64,000 nucleotides of DNA from Caprella mutica (lineage: Eukaryota; Arthropoda; Malacostraca; Amphipoda; Caprellidae). A program made the translations under genes and the position numbers. This document shows, in pieces, positions 36,359 to 46,439 of this stretch. Within the stretch, counting starts at the first letter, position 1. Every line of letters begins with the position of its first letter. The stretch spans positions 1 to 64,000 of the forward strand of contig CANNZV010002291.1 in the NCBI GenBank assembly GCA_947561585.1. The letters run 5' to 3'. The notes beneath the pieces were generated by a model, which saw only the letters and a program-made list of their open reading frames with translations, was not told where the DNA came from and did not search any database.

Positions 36359-36590
36359 TGCCAATGTTCGATTACGACTTTGTTTAGACATTAAAACACA
36401 AGGTTAAAACTACGTTGTTAATTCAACGTTGAAACAATGTTGTTTCGTCATTTCCAAACGACACTGTTACAATGTTGAAACAACATAGTGCCAACGTTCG
36501 CCTGCGACGTAGGATAGACATAATTTGACAAGGTTAATACAACGTTGCTACCCAACGTTGAAACATTGTTGTTTCATCATTTTCAAACGA
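36359..36590. repeat. Two copies of a 130-bp unit
   Basis: Each runs CAACATMGTGCCAAYGTTCG, then GACAAGGTTAA or a variant, then CAACGTTGAAACAATGTTG and CGTCATTT. Rich in the palindromic core CAACGTTG. Confidence 0.85.
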
Positions 36591-36689
36591 GGCCCACGAA
36601 GCAAAAATTATTAGGACAATATTGCCCCAATATTGTGTCAATATTGGGGAATATCATACACAATATTGCCTCAATATCAACTCTACAGA

Positions 36690-37048
36690 AAGGGAATATC
36701 AAAACAGTTATCCCCTTGTTAACAAGGGAATGAAAATATGAAAGTGAATGGATATTCCCTCGATATCAAGGGGAACAAGAGGGAATAAAAATATAAATAT
36801 TCCCTGGATATCAAGGGAACAGAAAGGGAATATCAAATCAGTTATCCCCTCATTAACAAGGGAATAAAAATATGAAAGTGAATGGATATTCCCTCGATAT
36901 CAAGGGGAACAAGAGGGAATTAAAATATAAATATTCCTGGAATCTTCCCTAGGGGAAGAGAAAGGGAATATCAAAACAGTTATCCCCTCATTAACGAGGG
37001 AATGGAAATATGAAAGTGAATGGATATTCCCTCGATTTCAAGGGGATG
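36690..37048. repeat. 136-bp tandem repeat, about 2.6 copies
   Basis: Copies begin at about 36690, 36824 and 36962 with AAAGGGAATATCAAAWCAG. Each contains TTATCCCCTNRTTAACRAGG, itself partly palindromic, and GGATATTCCCTCGATATCAA. Confidence 0.9.
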
Positions 37049-37625
37049 CATGTAATGCTTGTTGCAATACTTACACTTATCAAGTGAAATATATCAAGAG
37101 ATGTGTGATTTCATGAAGAAACTGCTAGTAGTTCAGTTAAGAGATGTACACAAATAACAACAGACAAGGTACCATGGATCTCAATAGGTTACATCATGAG
37201 CACCAAGGCTGTTAATCATTGAATGTGCATCATCTTACATTTATCTCCTGCAGTAGGACTATCGATGTCATATCAAGGTGTCGATAAGATGTAGCTACAT
37301 TCGCCATTCTATTTGCTGTTGAGTGGGGTGGAGCAGCCATGCTGATGGGTGTTGAGAATACAGACATCAAGGATCATAACTGAAATAAAAAGGATAATTA
37401 ACATTTAGATCTTCATTAAGGATTAAAATAGAAATTAAGTAGTACAAGGAGCATTTCCACCAACACCTTACACATGCAAAATAATTTAAACTGTTATCAC
37501 TATTCAAATGAATAGAAGTATTTAATAAAAACAAAATGTATTTCATCTGTATAAGTAAATTGAATAATTACAAGAAACGTTAACAGACATTGCAAAACGC
37601 ATTCAGTCGTTTAGATTAGACATAG
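37049..37625. other. Spacer, no gene
   Basis: Mixed composition. A GC-richer stretch at 37160-37380 has no long frame. Confidence 0.4.
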
Positions 37626-37738
37626 CCCAGACTATAATTCATGGTAAATTCCACCAACTGTGACTTGTAAATGGAATTTTTTCCCTTTAAGAGTAATATT
37701 CTAGCTAAGTCAAGTGGAATTTTAGCTATGTTGATTGG
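37626..37738 (-). mobile_element. MITE-like family A copy, truncated
   Basis: Keeps CCCAGACTATAATTCATGG, TAAATTCCACCAAC and the AATATTCTAGCTAAGT block, then stops. Confidence 0.55.
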
Positions 37739-38144
37739 TAAAGTAATTATTAATTATAAATCAAAGGAGGATACAGACATCATAAAGTCCTTGGATAAGT
37801 AATAAGAATAGCTAATTTAGGATTCCCCCAAATGGTTTTCAGTTTCCCACTTTGGAGGAAACCTACCTTGATAAACCCTGAACAGCATATAAACAAAATT
37901 TTGATTTCATACATTTATATACATAAAAATACAATTATATTAATGACTAATATTATATAATGATAGCTACTTGAATTAATAAATTAATCATAAGTTCACC
38001 AATAAGCAATAGCTAGGCATAAAAATCAGACAATTTCTTTGATAATCTAACTGATTGAAAGATATTTGTATGTGAAAAAAAAAACAGACCGATAGTTAAT
38101 TAAATAACTTCCAATGTTGCAAAAAAGAACAGACTAATCGTAAA

Positions 38145-39190
38145 TTAAGTAGAGATGCACCAATACCATATTAGTAACCGATACCAGTACCAAGTAGCTA
38201 CAGTCACTTTAGAATTCTGGTAACCGATACCAATACCAAGTCCAATACTAGATACTTTTTAAAAGTATAATACAGTTAATTAATTAACTTACAATGTCGC
38301 AAAAAGAACGTACTGATAGTAAATTAAGTAGATATTCATCTATTCCATATTAGTAACCGATACCATTACCAATTACAGTTACTTTAAGATTCTGGCAACC
38401 GATACCAATACCAAGTTGATACCAGATACTTTTTAAAAGTATAATACAGTTAATTAATTAACTTCCAATGATGCAAAAAAGAATGGACTGATAGTAAATT
38501 AAACAACTTCCAATGTTGCAAAAAAGAACAGACTAATCGTAAATTAAGTAGAGATGCACCAATACATATTAGTAACCGATACCAGTACCAAGTAGCTACA
38601 GTCACTTTAGAATTCTGGTAACCGACACCAATACCAAGTCTGATACCAGTTACTTTTTAAAAGTATAATACAGTTAATTAATTAACTTCCAATGTTGCAA
38701 AAAAGAATGGACTGATAGTAAATAAGTAGATATGCACCGATATCATATTAGTAACCGATACCATTACCAATTACAGTTACTTTAAAATTCTGGCAACCGA
38801 TACCAATACCAAGTTGATACCAGATACTTTTTAAAAGTATAATACAGTTAATTAATTAACTTCCAATGATGCAAAAAAGAATGGACTGATAGTAAATTAA
38901 ATAACTTACAATGTTGCAAAAAGAACAGACTGATAGTAAATTAAGTAACTTCCAATGTTGCAAAAAGAATGGACTGATAGTAAATTTAATAACTTACAAT
39001 GTTGCAAAAAGAACAGACTGAGAGTAAATTAAGTAACTTCCAATGTTGCCAAAAAGAATGGATTGATATTATCTAAATTGAGTAATTTACAAAGTCAAAT
39101 TACAATGTTGCAAAAAAAGAACAAACTTGGTTACTTGTTAAAAGATAATTGACTGCAATAAAAGAATGGACTGAAAGTAAATATATAAAG
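38145..39190. repeat. Compound tandem array
   Basis: Two interleaved units. One carries TAACCGATACCAATACCAAG, often twice, spaced about 45 bp. The other, about 54 bp, reads AACTTCCAATGTTGCAAAAA then GAACAGACTGATAGTAAATT. Four composite units of about 180-220 bp lie at 38145-38870, followed by about five simple 54-bp units to 39070 and decay after that. No coding. Confidence 0.85.
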
Positions 39191-39326
39191 GAAAACACCA
39201 AATTAATCTGTAAATATATGAATGATCAAAATAGAATATTTCTGAAGTTTAGTTCAATCTTCCCAAATATCAGTTGAAATGATCATCAAATCATTCAAAT
39301 GCACACTGGCTTCAGTATTCAAAAAT

Positions 39327-39577
39327 CCAGTCTGTATTTGGTGCACAGAACTCCTCTGACTTTTTCAAAAATCTGAGAAATAGCTGCCAACATTTTTCAT
39401 CAATTGGTGACTGGTCTAGTCCTCCAACATTTTTCCAGTTTCCCCTTCAAAAATTAATGATAATATACTTTAATATAGGAATTAATAGTTAAATATCCTT
39501 CGATATTGCAGGAATTTTTTTATTAGAGAAATTGAATATCTGTCGTCATATCATTGGAATTTATCATCAAATACAAT
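39327..39577 (+). mobile_element. MITE-like family A copy
   Basis: Clear left end CCAGTCTGTATTTGGTGCAC. The body is diverged and the right end degraded (GGAATTTATCATCAAATACA). Another partial copy follows directly to about 39725. Confidence 0.65.
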
Positions 39578-39725
39578 TTGGTGTATTTGGTGCACAAAAT
39601 CCCACTGACTTTTTTTAAAAAGGTTAAAAAATTCACTAAGAATTTGCAATAATTTTAATTTGGCTGATCTAACCTAAATCCAGTCTATATTTTATGGTAA
39701 ATTTCATCGATATGTCAGTAGAATT

Positions 39726-39894
39726 CCAGACTGGCGACTGCAGGAACTGGTAAACTGTTCTCCAAGAAATCCTCTATATTATAATATTTAGACTTTTTCT
39801 CAGTAGAAATGTAAAATACATGTAAATATAGGAGGAAATTAGGAATTGTTCGCATAGAAAATGTTAAAAACATCCCATATTCTGCAGACTGGGG
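39726..39894 (+). mobile_element. MITE-like family B copy, near complete
   Basis: Runs from CTGGCGACTGCAGGAACTGG to TTCTGCAGACTGGG, with short inverted CTGCAG/CAGTC-type ends. Best copy of the family here. Confidence 0.65.
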
Positions 39895-39967
39895 TCATCG
39901 TCACTAGAATTTAGCCCCTTTGAAAATAATATTCTGGCAAAGTCGCCCGGCCAAGTAAAATAGCATC

Positions 39968-40455
39968 TCTCATAAACTCGCCATTTGTCTCTCCAGCTCT
40001 CTCCAAAATTCAACAAATTCTCTCCAAAATGATAAATTTTTCATAAATTCTCTCCAAAATAACATTGTAGTCCATGTTTCAAGGTGTGGCAGGAAAGTCA
40101 CAAGTTTAGTGAGAAAATGGAACAAGGTCGCCACATTTAAGATAATTTAAAGGAGAAATTTGACTCTCTACTAAAGATTTTACACTTGGAAACATCATTG
40201 TGCAGTTTATGCTCTTAGTCTGATGCATGTGTATCTCTTGAGACTGTTTTGGGAGTGATTTAATCGTTATTTACATGTTTTTCAACTCATTTAAACCCTC
40301 AAAAGTTGCCAATATACTGGCAAGTGCCAAGTGGCGACTTTGTCCATACTTTAAAACATGTATTGTAGCATAGGAGAAAAATAGATAAAACTCGCCATTT
40401 GCAATTGAAGGGCTCAAAATAACTGTCACAAAATCGCCATTAAAATGGCGAGTTT
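39968..40455. mobile_element. MITE-like family C copy
   Basis: Starts AAACTCGCCATTTGTCTCTC and ends AAATGGCGAGTTT, giving inverted ends of about 12 bp. An internal AACTCGCCATTTGCAATTGA at about 40390 indicates a second end or a nested copy. The interior has repeated TTCTCTCCAAAAT words and no frame. Confidence 0.6.
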
Positions 40456-40669
40456 GGACATGCTTTATTTTATTAGCTACTTGGAAAGTTGGTAGATCTC
40501 TATAATTATTATTTAACTTCTATTCTAATTGGTATCATGGATACCAATTGAAATAAAAGTTGAATAATGATTATTATATAAAGTTTTTTACGTGTTTGAA
40601 AATATGGAATAGTGCGATAACACGGAACTTACCCATCCTAATAACTATTTATTCCTATGTTAGAATGTT

Positions 40670-40825
40670 AGGTACCATTCATTACGGTGGATAGATTGAG
40701 AAAATCTTGGTGGATCAGCTGAATTAGTCCAATTAGCTACTGGAAATTTATGTTGGATTTTTTCAGTTTTTTTAAAAGTCAGTGTCTCAGTGAGACTTGT
40801 GAACCAAATACAGATCAAGATTCGG
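40670..40825 (-). mobile_element. MITE-like family A copy, truncated
   Basis: Reverse-oriented body and left end: GGTGGATCAGCTGAATTAG, TTTTTAAAAGTCAGTG, ACCAAATACAGATC. Confidence 0.6.
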
Positions 40826-40896
40826 GATCAACCAACATTTTCTTTATTAATCCACCAACAATTAATGGTAATCATTATATCATAGGAATAAACTAA

Positions 40897-41102
40897 TTTG
40901 TATTTGGTGCACAAAATCCCACTGACTTTTTCAAAAAAGCTGAAAAAATCCACCATAAATTTCCAGTAATTTGCTGATCCACCAACATTTTCACAATTTA
41001 TCCATCAAAAATTAATGGTAACATAGGAATAAATAGCTAAAAATCAAAAGACTTTGTCACAATATTATTTTTAAAGGGGAAAAAATTCCACCGAAATACA
41101 GA
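40897..41102 (+). mobile_element. MITE-like family A copy, near complete
   Basis: Runs from TTTGTATTTGGTGCACAAAA to TTCCACCGAAATACAGACTG. The body is intact. Confidence 0.7.
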
Positions 41103-41147
41103 CTGGGGAATAAATAGGTATAGCTAAAAATCCACCACCTTGGGTCT

Positions 41148-41192
41148 GGGACCTTGGCAGAGGTCCCAGAGAGGGACCTTGGCAGAGGTCCC
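41148..41192. repeat. Two tandem perfect hairpins
   Basis: GGGACCTTGGCAGAGGTCCC occurs at 41148-41167 and again at 41173-41192. Each is a 7-bp stem with a 6-base loop, repeated every 25 bp. Confidence 0.85.
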
Positions 41193-41284
41193 TGATATTA
41201 TTATCAGACACAGAGGGGAAAAATTCTGAAAAAATACATTCTGACCTAAATTCTAGGAATAATTAGTAGAGTTCATCGCCAAGT

Positions 41285-41394
41285 CCCGGTCTGTATTTGG
41301 TGCAAAAAATTCCACTGACTTTTTACAGAAAGCACCTATTTTTCGGTGGAATTTACCACGAAATACTGTCAAATACAGACTGGGAGTCTGGGCC
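41285..41394 (+). mobile_element. MITE-like family A, internally deleted
   Basis: Both ends are present within 110 bp (CCCGGTCTGTATTTGGTGCA and AAATACAGACTGGG) with most of the body missing. The retained ends support the terminal limits proposed for the family. Confidence 0.65.
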
Positions 41395-41516
41395 AAGCCC
41401 AAATACAGACCGAGTTTTCATCTAAGTTAGCCTATCAAATTTAATTCAGAGTTCAGATTGCCAAATACAGACTGAGTAATGGAAAAATTATGAATTTATA
41501 AGAGTATGGAAGCAAG

Positions 41517-41815
41517 ACCCAGATTGTATTTGGTGGTAAATTTCAAAGATATCTCGAGAGATAGCTTCAATTTCTCTAATAAAAAAATTCCTGCAATGAT
41601 GGAGGATATTTAGCTAGGTAGATATTAGGTAATTCATATACCTAGGTTTAGGTATACCATTAATATTTGGAGGAGAAACTGGAAAAATGTTGTAGGACTA
41701 GGTACCATAGACAAATTGATGAAAAATGTTGGCAGCTACCTACCTATTTACTACCTATCAGATTTTTGAAAAAATCAGAGTAGTTCAGTGCACCAAATAC
41801 AAACTGGAGCAAGAC
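41517..41815 (-). mobile_element. MITE-like family A copy with simple-sequence insertion
   Basis: Reverse copy from CCCAGATTGTATTTGGTGG to AGTGCACCAAATACAAACTG. The body is extended by TACCTAGGTATA-type simple sequence at about 41610-41660. Confidence 0.6.
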
Positions 41816-42697
41816 ACATACACACATTTAACTAGTACACTGAATAGGTTACAGGTATGATGATGAATGGTATGTATCACCGGTATCATGACTGCTTATT
41901 TATCTGGTTGATCTGAAAAATTTGTGGAACACCTCTCTGAAAGGTGTTCATTCAATGTGTGCACATCAACATTATTTTCAGTGTTGTTTTCATAATATTC
42001 TCACTTTGTTCAATGACAGGGTTACTTATTGTCTTGGGAGTCCGAGGGACAGACCGAGAAGAGGAAGAGCATTTCACTTAAAAGTTCACTTGCAAAGTCA
42101 CTACAAGATTTTTTTATTTTATAATAGTTCCTAAGAGACATAATTGCTTTTTAAATATTTTTTCTAGGTTTTAACACAAGAAGTTTTGTAGCAGATGAAG
42201 TAACACAGATCGAAATGATTCACATTGATCTCGGCTGAAAACTGAACGCTATTTCGAAAAGCGGGAAAACGGTTATAAAGCGGTGTTGCCATTCCACTGT
42301 TTATAGCATAAGAAATGTCGCAATCTACAGTTGAATAATAATTTTCTAATGACAGAGAGAAAACAAAAGAATAATATCTACGTATATTAAAAATAAATAT
42401 AGTTTATATTCATTTGGATTTATAATTGTTATTTATTCTGTCATGTTTCACCCTATTTTTTCCGAAAACTAACACTGACTGTAAATTGCAGGAATTCGGA
42501 TAGGTTAGCAGTGTTGCAGCTTCATTGTTTTTAAACAAAGAAATGACGCAATATCCCTTTTTGAATAATTGTATAACAAAACAGGTACCTAAAGAAATAA
42601 AAAAAGATGTATACGTTAATTATCTAGTTGTTATTTATTAACTATTATTTTTAAATATTACCTATCTGATAATTTAGTTTCAGCTATTATATTTCAA
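41816..42697. other. Spacer with diverged duplication
   Basis: 42280-42355 and 42508-42590 are diverged copies (GCGGTGTTGCCATTCCACTG against GCAGTGTTGCAGCTTCATTG) about 228 bp apart. A 70-codon frame at 41922-42134 has no motif and is not taken as a gene. Confidence 0.45.
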
Positions 42698-43109
42698 GAG
42701 TCACTGTGATGATGTACTATCAGAAAAAAGAGTCACTGTGATGATGTACTATCAGAGAAAAGAGTCACTTTGATGATGTACTATCAGAGAAAAGAGTCAC
42801 TGTGATGATGTACTATCAGAGAAAAGAGTCACTGTGATGATGTACTATCAGAGAAAAGAGTCACTGTGATAATGTACTATCAGAGAAAAGAGTCACTGTG
42901 ATGGTGTACTATCAGAGAAAAGAGTCACTGTGATGGTGTACTATCAGAGAAAAGAGTCACTGTGATGGTGTACTATCAGAGAAAAGAGTCACTGTGATGA
43001 TGTACAATCAGAGAAAAGAGTCACTGCGATGGTGTACTATCAGAGAAAAGAGTCACTGTGATGATGTACTATAAGAGAAAAGAGACCATGTGATAATGTA
43101 CTATCAGAC
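42698..43109 (+). repeat. 32-bp minisatellite, about 13 copies (array 2 of 3)
   Basis: Units read GAGTCACTGTGATGATGTAC then TATCAGAGAAAA, the reverse complement of the array at 18889-19850. A GATGGTGTAC variant occurs in a run of neighbouring units. Confidence 0.95.
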
Positions 43110-43245
43110 TACTAGAATCGCATCACTATAAAGTACCGTATGTTAAAATGCTGTTGTAAAATTACATAATAAAATCAAGTAAATTCTCCTTGCTTACTAA
43201 TGCCTGTCAGATCTTCTACTAACGTTATTAAATGATATATTATAT

Positions 43246-45712
43246 CCCAACAAACATATGAATGTCGATTCGATGCCGTTTGCTGTCGAATTCGTAGCGC
43301 TAACGGTGGGTATCGACTTAGCAACCATTTCGACTCATAGTAGATATCAGAATGTCTGTTTCTAAATGATATCTGAATTTACACTCCGAGTAGAAACACG
43401 AAAACCTATTCATGGTTTTAACAGCATCATCTTGACGTCAGCATGTCTGTTTCCAAACGATATATGAATTTATACTTCGACCAGAAGTGCGAAAACCGAT
43501 ACGTAGTTTTAAAAAATCGTTTCAAATTTGGAAATTCATTATCTTATCTTCCTGTTTTATAATACGTATAGAAATGTAAGAATAATTTCTATTCAATTGG
43601 ATTGTAGCTTTCTATATAACATATGTAGTGCTCCCTTTAAACTATTCCCAATAATTAATACACTTATAGGGGACTACGGCAGTTGTAAGTTTACGATTGA
43701 GCATTGGCACGCTGGTGCGATTGTGAACTGGATCAACGAAAAGTAAGCGATATTGGAACATCGGTTGTTGAACAATGTTCCTCCAGTACTGTGAAAACGA
43801 AATGGATAACCAATCAAGTGATTTTTCGATGGCTGCATTTAATGTGATGAATCTATCTAAACTGCTTATTGTAAATAAGCCCGGAGGGGCTCCTGAAGCT
43901 GTCATTGGTGAATAGAAGAGAAGGGGGTGGCGTCCAAACTGTTGTAGTTTGGATTATGTATTGTCTATTTTATATTTACCATGTATATAGTGTTTTTAAC
44001 TCTCCATGCAGTTTAAGAGGATAGCGCTCTACAATTACGTACGAGGTCTTAGATTTTGTGTTAGGTAGGCTCGTAGATTTCATTTACTATCACCTCTCCT
44101 CTTCATTTCCCTCTTCCTTCCTTGAGTGCAGCCACATTACTAGGTAAGTGACAGCAATCACGGAGTAGCTTTTCAGCATCCATGAGCTTCGTGACTTTGT
44201 CCATCTAGCCACTTTCTTTTCTGACTGCTTCTTCCAGTCCCTTGTATTTCATTTCCTTTTGACGTCAGCGACATGGCCTCTGGTTAAACCTCTACTTAAC
44301 GTCAATAATTAAAAGTTGGTGGGCTATTTAACATGTTCCATTTTAGAGTAAATTCTCTGTTATCGGACGGTTCCACATTTTCGAATATGTAAGAAATAAA
44401 TATAATAATTATCATTATTAAATTCTTACCTAAATTGGTATCCATGATACCAGTACGTAAAATACAATTTTAGAAATAGAAATTAATACATAAATAATTT
44501 TTCTACGTAAAATGCGGAACCCCATATCCGATAACTTGAGCTTTCACCTAGTGCCAAAAGCTGCAAATGAGACTATTAAAATTCAGTGATTCACATTATA
44601 GATCATCAAACTTAAAGTGATAATCGGACTCAATAAATCTATATATAATAACTACCTATTATTTAACTTTTATTTCAAATGGTATCATACCTTCAGCTAT
44701 TATGTTACTAATTAAATAGTGGTTTAATAATAATGATTATATTTTCCTTTATCACGTGTTCAAAAAAATATAGACCCTATTAATAACTTGGAACATATAC
44801 CCTATTGCTAAAAATATTTCACAGAGCACAAAATTCCTGATTGTTCAATGAAACACAATTATATAAGTCAAAATATCAGACTAATTACTCAACTATTATG
44901 ACCTATATTTACTGAGTGAGAGTTAATCTATGGTCAAATTTTAATTAATGCATTCATTACTTTGAACTTTCATCACAGAGCTTTCATCTTTATTCTAAGT
45001 CGTGGCCTCTAAACATTTTCTTTAATTTGAACTCATAGAGAACCAAATTTTCAAGGAGTTACAATTTTATAAAAATATGACCAACTCATTACTATTTGTA
45101 ATAAGAATAAGTTGTGATTTTGGTTATAAAAGCGGTGCTTGTATATATTGTTCTATTCACTTTAAAATATCTTCAAGTATCTCCGGGTAGTTTAATATCA
45201 AAAAATTTTTAGTCAAATGCATTCACGGTGGCAAAGTGACAGAGCTACAGGCACGACGATGGTTGGACCCACGAACGATACCCGGACACGTCACTTCATT
45301 TCTTCCCATTTAATTTATATATAACATTATGTAAAATTAATCAAATTGATATGCATCTAAACGTACAGTACGTTATATCATTGAAGTAAAGGTTTTCAAT
45401 TTTAATTTATTTATTTATTGGATGCAAGTGGATATCGTTTCGAAGCATATTAGATATATAATTAGGCGTCTGTTCGATGGAGAATCCCTATGTATGTTGG
45501 ATGTCGTAATTTATCTTTCTATTCAACGCTGTATAACGGTATCGCTTCGATGCCAAATATACTTGATGTGATGCGGTTTAGCGGTGCAAACGGATATCGG
45601 TTTGATGTCTACTTGATGTCACCATGTCTAATTTGTTACTGGTATTCGATGTCGGAAGAGAGGTTTCACAGAGTCGTATAGACATCGAATAGATACATTC
45701 ATGTTTGCTGGG
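43246..45712. mobile_element. 2.5-kb DNA transposon relic with CCCARCAAACAT ends
   Basis: Left end CCCAACAAACATATGAATG; right end, read inward, CCCAGCAAACATGAATG. ATTCGATG follows in both. Flanks read AT on each side (43244-43245 and 45713-45714). Just inside the left end, a 73-bp block starting CAGAATGTCTGTTTCTAAAT is duplicated about 90 bp on. A copy of the unnamed dispersed repeat (43880-44300) lies inside. No transposase motif was found in its 60-87 codon frames. The CCCARC ends resemble those of the 35764-49500 pair, so the two may be related. Confidence 0.6.
43880..44300 (-). repeat. Unnamed dispersed repeat, copy R3
   Basis: Reverse complement of the block order in R1/R2, including TAGATTTTGTGTTAGGTAGG, CTATCACCTCTCCTCTTC, AGCTTTTCAGCATCCATGAG and the GTCAGCGACATGGC region. 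The minus-strand frame at 43642-43905 begins inside it. The best preserved minus-strand stretch, VTKLMDAEKLLRDCC, suggests a lost coding sequence of unknown kind. Confidence 0.7.
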
Positions 45713-46439
45713 ATGTTACTAGTGTATTTTCCCGTTAAAAATAACGTGTTTCAAAGTTTCAATTTTGGCTCTTAACCCGTTAAAAGTGTACTCTCTCATT
45801 GAAATAAAAACATAAGAATTAAATAATTAAATTTAATCCCGTGCGTATCATGATTACATTATTATTAATAATTTTCAAAATATTTATATTTTTCTATAAA
45901 CTCCAAAATGAAGAAAAAATTTCTCTGCATTATTATTATTTTAGCAGTCTGTATTCATGATACAGCTTGCCATAAAGAAATTTAATTGTTAGTTAATGTT
46001 TTTAGATAGGAGAAATTACGGACAAAAAAAAATATATAAATAAATAAATAAGCAAATAAGTAAATAAGTAAATAAATGTTTCTGGGGTTTTATTATATAG
46101 GTGGGATTTACATTACTAGTGTACCGGTGCCCGTCATAAATGACGGCATTTATTAAGTGCTCAAAATCTCACACTACAGTTTCTCACAAATAGATAATAT
46201 TGTTCAATGGCAATTATATTTATAGTTGAAGCGTATACACTTTACTTATCTTCTTTATTTAAAAAAAAAAAACATTTATGTACAAAATCTCGTAGCCACT
46301 TTACGAATTTCATCTAAATGAACATTGATTATTATTTCTAAAGAAGTTACAAACAAAAAAAAATTATATATAAATCTTCACATATTGCTCTTTATTAAAT
46401 AAGGGGATAAAACAGGCAATGTTCATCCGCTGTGTCATA
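45713..46439. other. AT-rich spacer with microsatellite
   Basis: An (AAAT)n-like run lies at about 46035-46078. A short inverted repeat CCGTCAT/ATGACGG is at about 46133-46148. No gene. Confidence 0.5.

Noticed and set aside
35687..36407. Several 60-102 codon frames on both strands
   Set aside because: They repeat every 194 bp with the tandem array and have no domain.
45225..45300. GC-rich patch AAAGTGACAGAGCTACAGGC and following bases
   Set aside because: Stood out by composition inside the 2.5-kb element, but no frame, RNA fold or repeat could be supported.
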